A stretch of 64,000 nt of DNA from Eudorina sp. 2006-703-Eu-15 (taxonomy: Eukaryota; Chlorophyta; Chlorophyceae; Chlamydomonadales; Volvocaceae), in the NCBI GenBank assembly GCA_003117195.1, contig BDSI01000096.1, forward strand, positions 248,001-312,000, read 5' to 3'. A program made the position numbers and the translations under genes. Of the stretch, positions 58,589 to 64,000 are shown piece after piece. The notes under the pieces are model-generated. The model had not been told where the DNA came from, ran no database searches, and saw nothing but the letters and a program-made list of their open reading frames with translations. Within the stretch, counting starts at the first letter, position 1; each line of letters starts with the position of its first letter.

Positions 58589-59940
58589 CCTGTCGACCAC
58601 ACCATCCCTCTGGTACCGGGAGCGGCGCCTGTGTCACGTCCCATGTACCGGCTGAGTCCTTTGGAGCTCGATGAGGTTAAACGGTAAGTGACTGACTTGC
58701 TAGCTAAGGGCATGATTCGTCCTAGCACCTCACCGTACTCCGCCCCGATCCTGTTCGTGGGTAAGAAGGATGGTGGTCTGCGCATATGCATTGATTATCG
58801 GGGTCTAAATAAATGCGGTCACTGTGAAGAACCGTTACCCGTTGCCACGCGTAGATGATCTGCTGTTGGATAAGCTGAGGGGCTCTGCGTACTGCAGTTC
58901 GATCGATCTGCAACAGGGGTACAATCAGATTCGGATTGCTGAGTCTGATATTCCGAAATCTGCTTTTTCGTACACCCTTCGGTCACTTTCAGTACACTGT
59001 CCTGTCCTTTGGTTTGGTGAACACCCCTCACTCTGGGAAGCGCACCACCCATTTGTTCGTAACTCATTCGTTTCGGCGTTCATAACTCGTTCGTAACTCA
59101 TTCGTAACTCGTTCGTAACTCATTCGTAACTCGTTCGTAACTCATTCGTTTTAGAGGCCTTCGTTGTGGAGACAATTTGCTGTAGGGAGCCCAAAACGAA
59201 TTGTCTCCACAACGAATCCCTCTAAAACGAAGCAGTTACGAACGACTTACGAACGAGTTACGAATTGGCCTGCCACCTTCCAAGCTGTTATGAACCGCAT
59301 CTTCAGGCAGTTCCTGGAACGGTTCGTCGTCTGTTACCTGGACGACATTCTGATCTTCTCTAAGACTCGGGAGGAACATTTACAACACCTCCAGCAGGTC
59401 TTTGAGATTCTGTGGCGAGAGCAACTGTACGCGAAGCGGTCTAAATGCCACTGGGCCCAGCCGCAGGTGGAGTATCTGGGGCACGTCGTCTCTGTTGACG
59501 GTGTTAGTATGGATCCGCGCAAATCTGCTGCGGTCCGTGAATGGCCCACTCCGACCAATCTGCAGGATCTTCGTAAGTTTTTGGGTCTGACCAACTACTT
59601 TCGGAAGTTCATTTTGCGTTATTCTGTCATTGCTGCGCCTCTGACCAATCTGACACGTAAGGGTGTTTTTCTGTCGCTCGCCTACTGCTTGGACTGCTGA
59701 GTGCCAAGAGGCGTTTACTGAACTGAAGCGTGTAGTCTGTGAAGACGTGATCTTGCGGTTCCCTAACTATTCCTTACCCTTTCGTGTTGAGGTCATATCT
59801 GATGCCTCGCTGTACGGCACGGGAGCTGTTCTGTTGCAAGAGGGTAGGCCTGTTGCTTACACCAGTCAGAAGTTTACGGGTGCTGAAACTCGTTATACTA
59901 CTGGGGAGCAGGAACTGCTTGCTGTGATCCACGCTCTGAC
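58589..59940 (+). pseudogene. Ty3/gypsy reverse transcriptase and RNase H, broken
   Basis: RT motifs are visible in pieces: DYRGLNK, then [14 protein letters not shown], and the catalytic YLDD at 59335-59346 (VVCYLDDILIFSKTREEH). The RNase H start is FRVEVISDASLYGTGAVLL. Breaks are a TAA at 58685, a one-base insertion near 58814, an extra T in a T-run near 58966, an inserted foldback sequence at about 59030-59268, and another T-run shift near 59672. The frame is lost at 59940, where a 1-kb element is inserted. Confidence 0.85.
59030..59268. mobile_element. Foldback/MITE-like insertion in the RT gene
   Basis: RT motif LVNTP ends at about 59029 and resumes with ATFQAVMNRIF at about 59269. The intervening 240 bp contains tandem TTCGTAACTCA units and an inverted pair, TTCGTTTTAGAGG...TTGTGGAGACAATT against its complement. 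It is therefore a palindromic insertion. Exact edges are approximate. Confidence 0.65.
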
Positions 59941-61008
59941 AAGTAGGGGTCGGCTTCCTCGAAGCCGGAAATAAAAGGGCGGGGCCCCCTATAATCCGTA
60001 CAGGCCGCTTGCTTTAGAAGGAGAACTCTATTACCGCGCAACAGTGTGAGAGAGTGAAAGGTTGCCATTGGGGGTGTCGTTGATGTTGAAGGGGGATCGG
60101 CGTGCATAGATTCACCAAGCCCAAACACGTCGGCAGCCCCGAAACCATCCTGCAGTACGCGCCGCCGGCGACGGCGGTCACCTACCGTATCGGCACTATG
60201 GTACCGATAGTCGCCTCTGCACTACCACATCCGTCTGTCAAGCAGATGATCACAAAGCAAGCTTGAGGCATCCTTGTTTTGCCGTGAAACTGTAGTTGTT
60301 TGGTCCGTCGGCAGGCATGCAACCCTTCAGTTGCACGCCCGCAGCAGACGTGAACCTCTAAAGTTTGCTATCAATAGTTACATAGCAAATGTAAGGCAAA
60401 AACAGGGTGCGAAAAAGCCGCGGTGAGACCCGGACTTTGGGCCATCGGAACTGGAGAACTCGTTGGCACTCGGTACGCTATCCCTTTGCATCTTGAAACT
60501 TTGATTCAATACATATTGTTGATTTGTATTCATCTGGCAAGACAGAAAGGCAAATCTTGATGTTGGTGGTATCTTGATGTTCAAACATCAGAACACTATC
60601 GAAGTTCAATTTAGCACGCGCCGCCCATTCCTAATCCAAGTATTCATCACGCGGCACCCGTTGAAACAAATATGAGCGCGAGAGGCGTTGGGTGGACGTT
60701 GACCCGGGTCCATGGAAACCGCAGAGCTTTACTTTGACCGTTTGTGCGCAAAATTTTTTTTTCAGCCAAACCAAAGTTACCTTGCAATAGAAGACAATTA
60801 ATATGACAAACATAGCGAATTAGTTTAGCGGATAATGAACGTTTTGCCGTTACCGGACACACGGACACACGGACACACGGACACACGGACACATGGACAC
60901 ACGGACACACGGACACACGGACACACGGACACACGGACACACGGACATGGGCAATCCTAGGGGGCGGGGCCCCCCGAACGCGCTTCGCGCTGGGGCCCCG
61001 CCCAAAAA
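59941..61008 (-). mobile_element. DNA element with GC-rich inverted termini, nested in RNase H
   Basis: This interrupts RNase H between the EQELLAVIHAL and TDHKPLTF motifs. GGGCGGGGCCCC occurs near the left edge (59974) and its inverse at the right edge (ending 61008), as expected for terminal inverted repeats. It is an inverted, more complete copy of the element at 26111-27023. No transposase is encoded, so it is non-autonomous. Confidence 0.8.
60853..60948. repeat. 8-bp VNTR (CGGACACA)n, about 12 units
   Basis: This is a run of CGGACACA units with one CATGGACA variant, near one end of the nested element. The related copy at 26168-26202 has about four units. Confidence 0.9.
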
Positions 61009-62504
61009 CTGATCATAAGCCCCTTACGTTCCTGCAAGGTGTGCCGACCCTGAATCGTCGCCAGGCCTGATGGCTGGAATATATGGCGCGTTTCGACTAT
61101 ACCTGGGAGTATTTGTCTGGCTCGATGAATATCGTGGACGCTCTCAGTAGGCACCCTAATCTGCTGCACTCTGCTGTTCTGTCTGTGACGACTCGCAGTT
61201 CTGTTTGCAAGGTTGCAACCGCTGACAATGTCGCGGCCGCTCCTGCCTCTAACTGCAGCCGCAAATGTGCCTGCACCTGATCTGTTCGCCCGTCTGCGTG
61301 CCTTGTACCGTACTGATCCGTACTTCATTAACCCTGCTAACACGGCATCACTCGTCTGTGAGTGAGGTATCTGGTACCGCCCCCTGTCTAATCGTAAGCA
61401 GATTGTCATCCCGAATGATGATGCTTTACGTCGGGAGCTGCTGTCGCAGTATCATGACGGTCCCTTGGCAGGGCATCCTGGCTGCAGTCGTCTCCTGGAA
61501 CTGATTGCCCGCGTATTCTGGTGGCCTGAATTGGCCGCCGACGCCGCCAATTATGTTAGGTCATGTGACCTCTGTCAGCGCAACAAGGCTCAGTCTGGTA
61601 AGACCCTTGGGTATGTACCTGCAATCGCTGCCTGTATCAGCGAACCCGTGGGACAGTGTCTCCCTGGACTTTGTTGTCGCGCTCCCCAAAACTGAGGGGG
61701 GATACGACGCGGTGTTCGTTTTGGTTGACCGCCTGACGAAAATGGTGCATCTGGCGCCCACCACCACGTCCTGTACTGCTGAGCAAGCTGTGCGTCTGTG
61801 TTTGGACAACATCGTACGACTGCACGGCGTTCCCAAGAATATTGTCTCTGATCGTGATACACGTTTTACGAGCGAGCAAGTTCTGGGGCGCGCTTGGGGT
61901 GTTGCTGAATATGCGTGTGAATCTGTCCACCGCATACCATCCCCAGTCTGATGGCCAAACTGCGCGCATGAACCGCACACTTGGTGATATGTTGCGTAAC
62001 TTTGCTGGCCGTAATCCTGAAACTTGGGACACCCACCTGCCTGCTGCTGAGTTTGCGCTGAACAACGCAGTGAATCGCTCAACTGGGAAGAGTCCGTTCT
62101 TCTTGAACTATGGCTACCATCCTGCGCTACCTGTATGGCGTGAGTTGGACGTCACTGCTCCGGCTGCTAAGCGGTTTGCTCGTAGCTTCGTGTCTAGGCT
62201 GACTGAGGCTAAGGCCTGCCTGGACACTGCGCAACAACGGGCTGCTGATTACTACAACTGTGATAAGGCCTGTCACCTTCTCGCCTGATCAGTTGGTGAT
62301 GCTGAGTACGAAGCACGCACTTGCGTGATCTGTCACGTGGCACTCGTAAGCTGCTTCCGCGTTGGGTTGGCCCGTACCCTGTCTTACGCATGGTTGGTAA
62401 TGCGGCTGTTGAATTGCGTTTGCCTGCAAACATGCGCATTCACCCGACCTTCCACGTGTCACTGATTCGACGAGGCAGGGGCCCTCCCCAAGAAGCTGGC
62501 TGAA
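61009..62504 (+). pseudogene. Ty3/gypsy RNase H end, integrase and C-terminal domain, broken
   Basis: It resumes with TDHKPLTFLQG, then a TGA at 61068 replaces the Arg of the RQARWLE motif. Integrase shows the HHCC zinc site (YHDGPLAGHPG and RSCDLCQRNK) and core residues in SLDFVVALP and SDRDTRFTS. A GAGC duplication at 61871-61877 shifts the frame before STAYHPQSDGQTARMN. There the expected catalytic Glu (usually QTER) is Ala. The last conserved block is RWVGPYPVLRMVGN and HPTFHVSLIRR. Confidence 0.85.
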
Positions 62505-62935
62505 CACACAGCGGCTGACGTACTGGTTACCCGCACTGTAGTGGCGACAGTTGGCACTTAGCGTCGCGACGTGCATAGCATGCCGCGCACAGCACGCAAG
62601 GCCCTTAGTAAGCCAAACTACACAATCAGTAAATCTGATTTTATGTAAATAACAATAAGATAATGCTAAAGGCTTGTGTGGTATGTCTCAAGCCTGAAGC
62701 TACAGATCGCACGATCTGCCGGACTACGGTACGGCACGTGGAAGGGTGAGTCTCCACGGTGCATAAAGGCTCACCGGGGTAGGGCAGGTGCCATCGCTAA
62801 CATACCGCGGTCCAGGTCCGAGTCCTGGCTACACCCGTTACTTAGGTGTTCTGACATTTACTTTGGTACTACGATCCTAGCTTCCGCTAGCGCGTCACGG
62901 CCTTAGGCTAAGTGACAAACCCAGAGTTGTTACAG
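62505..62935. other. Possible LTR or leader sequence before a primer-binding site
   Basis: No gene is present. The stretch ends in TTACAG immediately before a tRNA-primer-binding-like sequence at 62936, so an LTR end is expected here. Its start is not clear and it does not match the 92-bp block at 63211. Confidence 0.35.
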
Positions 62936-63030
62936 TGGTATCGAGACCAAGTCTCGTTCCGTACGACCTCGTCAGGTCGTGAGTTCGATTCTGACTGGTG
63001 ATATTGGTTTCCACTCTAAAAAACCCTGCA
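62936..63030 (+). repeat. Primer-binding-site leader, copy 1
   Basis: It begins TGGTATCGAGACC, which looks like a retroviral-type primer-binding site (TGG plus the complement of a tRNA 3' end). It is 95 bp long and nearly identical (one mismatch seen) to 63304-63398. Confidence 0.75.
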
Positions 63031-63198
63031 CAAAGAGGCTAGAGGCATATGAAGGCAGGCATATGACCTGACACGGGAGGTTGCTTCACCCGTAGCCCAA
63101 AGACCTGGCAAAGACCCCAGGCAGCAAGGGTGGTGAAAGGCAGAGTGGAGTTGTGCGCACTGCGAGGACGCAGTGAAGGGCCGAGGACGTCCCCATCA

Positions 63199-63302
63199 GA
63201 GGGGGGGGAATGTAACAACCGTACGGCATAGCGTACACAGTATAAGTAAATATCAAAGAGCCCGCACAACATCTCGAGTAGCCTTTGTCACCAAACGCTA
63301 CA
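63199..63302 (+). repeat. Polypurine tract followed by a 92-bp LTR-like block
   Basis: AGAGGGGGGGGAA (63199-63210, a polypurine tract) is followed by TG at 63211. A block ends in CA at 63302, and the next base precedes a primer-binding site. This is the PPT-LTR-PBS arrangement of LTR elements, with an unusually short LTR. Confidence 0.55.
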
Positions 63303-63303
63303 T

Positions 63304-63398
63304 TGGTATCGAGACCAAGTCTCGTTCCGTACGACCTCGTCAGGTCGTGAGTTCGATTCTGACTGGTGACATTGGTTTCCACTCTAAAAAACCCTGCA
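63304..63398 (+). repeat. Primer-binding-site leader, copy 2
   Basis: This is the second copy of the 95-bp leader, starting TGGTATCGAGACC directly after the LTR-like block and leading into the gag gene below. Confidence 0.75.
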
Positions 63399-63401
63399 TA
63401 C

Positions 63402-63465
63402 AGGAGGTGGGGGGCCCGCTTGAGCGAGCGCTTGGGTATGTTGAACCGCTGCCGTCAGAACGCCG
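63402..63465. repeat. Left arm of a perfect 64-bp inverted repeat
   Basis: This is the exact reverse complement of 63602-63665, which lies inside the gag coding sequence. The 136-bp loop contains the gag ATG. Confidence 0.95.
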
Positions 63466-63536
63466 CCCGCGGATCGCGAGATAAACACCTCGCCGTTCCT
63501 GCCCAACCATTGACCGGCCCCACAGAGGCGTCCCCA

Positions 63537-64000
63537 ATGACACAAATGCGCGCCGACATCGCTCGCCTCGCCGCCACGGTCGGGACTCTCGCGTCCACCG
63601 TCGGCGTTCTGACGGCAGCGGTTCAACATACCCAAGCGCTCGCTCAAGCGGGCCCCCCACCTCCTCCAAACCCCGCGCCGCCGGCCGAAGCGCCACCGCC
63701 TCCCGCGCCTGCGCCGCCGGCCCCTGTTCAGCCGCCCGCGCCCGCGCCCGCCGCCCAAGTGCTGGCACCGGCCCCGGAGCCCCAAGCCGCTCCCGCCCTG
63801 GCCGCGGCCTTGCCACCCGCCCCGCCAGTGGCCCCGCCGCCTGTCAACGTGCTGCCGCTGCAGCCGCCGGCGCCCGCACCCGCGGCCGCTGCCGCGCCAG
63901 CCCCGGTCAACGCGCCGGTTCACGTAAGTGGGATTGAAGGGATGTCGGGCATAATGTCTGACGGGACTAGAGATCCCTCGGCACATAATGTGACCACTCG
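63537..64000 (+). CDS. Retrotransposon gag-like N-terminus (partial, runs off the window)
   Basis: The open frame starts at an ATG after the primer-binding-site leader and stays open to the window edge (154 codons). The first 40 residues form a short coiled coil (MRADIARLAATVGTLAST). A long Pro/Ala-rich linker follows (PPPAPAPPAPVQPPAP), and then a less biased segment begins. This matches the N-terminal layout seen in gag proteins of algal Ty3/gypsy elements, but no nucleocapsid zinc knuckle is within view. The position downstream of PPT-LTR-PBS supports the call. Codons 22-43 form the right arm of the 64-bp inverted repeat. Confidence 0.6.
   Translation, partial: MTQMRADIARLAATVGTLASTVGVLTAAVQHTQALAQAGPPPPPNPAPPAEAPPPPAPAPPAPVQPPAPAPAAQVLAPAPEPQAAPALAAALPPAPPVAPPPVNVLPLQPPAPAPAAAAAPAPVNAPVHVSGIEGMSGIMSDGTRDPSAHNVTT
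63602..63665. repeat. Right arm of the perfect 64-bp inverted repeat
   Basis: This lies in the gag coding sequence (TQALAQAGPPPPPN region) and pairs with 63402-63465 without mismatch. Confidence 0.95.

Larger units (their letters stand above)
57494..62504 (+). mobile_element. Decayed Ty3/gypsy LTR retrotransposon, polyprotein region
   Basis: Protease, reverse transcriptase, RNase H, integrase and a C-terminal chromatin-targeting-like segment occur in Ty3/gypsy order on the plus strand. Stops, frameshifts and two nested insertions break the frame, so the copy cannot be autonomous. Flanking LTRs for this copy were not identified with certainty. Confidence 0.9.

Noticed and set aside
62936..63002. 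tRNA gene with a B-box-like GAGTTCGATTC
   Set aside because: No cloverleaf with an acceptor stem could be drawn. The TGGTATCGAGACC start next to an LTR-like end fits a primer-binding site better.
1..64000. CRISPR arrays, bacterial operons, rRNA genes
   Set aside because: None was seen. Repeats here are microsatellites, minisatellites or transposon-related, and genes are intron-rich nuclear genes.

Overview
The window is nuclear DNA of a volvocine (Chlamydomonas-like) green alga. The signs are very high GC content, short exons with GC-ending codons, GTGCGT/GTGAGT donors with CAG acceptors, Ala/Gly/Gln/Pro homopolymers in proteins, TGTAA polyadenylation signals, and introns full of (CA)n and (ACC)n. 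No bacterial operons, rRNA, tRNA or CRISPR array was found. Exon models below were built by hand from splice sites and phase continuity; every junction quoted keeps the reading frame.

Left third (1-25.7 kb). A minus-strand SOUL heme-binding protein with a signal peptide is divergent from a plus-strand secreted CmcI/cephalosporin-hydroxylase-like protein of 11 exons. Next comes an 11-exon Golgi-type sulfotransferase with a signal anchor and a PAPS-binding loop. A long minus-strand low-complexity protein follows, with SUMO-interaction-like motifs, a minisatellite-encoded coiled coil and a one-base frameshift.

Middle (26-37.5 kb). A degenerate copy of a DNA element is followed by a minus-strand Sam50/Omp85 outer-membrane assembly protein. 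A 410-bp divergent promoter separates it from translation initiation factor eIF3j.

Right-middle (37.5-56.3 kb). Two inward-rectifier potassium channel (Kir) units lie in tandem on the minus strand. The upstream one is complete (M1, TIGYG pore, M2, cytoplasmic domain). The downstream one has only the end of M2 and the cytoplasmic domain. Its acceptor is in phase with the pore exons of the first, which suggests a shared-pore, alternative-cytoplasmic-domain arrangement. A coiled-coil protein, a leucine-rich-repeat/alpha-beta-hydrolase fusion and a possible 76-residue membrane protein follow, all on the minus strand.

Right end (57-64 kb). A decayed Ty3/gypsy retrotransposon on the plus strand carries frameshifts, stops and two nested insertions. 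One insertion is a second copy of the element at 26 kb. Beyond it lie primer-binding sites, a polypurine tract, a 92-bp LTR-like block and the start of another gag gene, whose leader forms a perfect 64-bp inverted repeat with the gag coding sequence.
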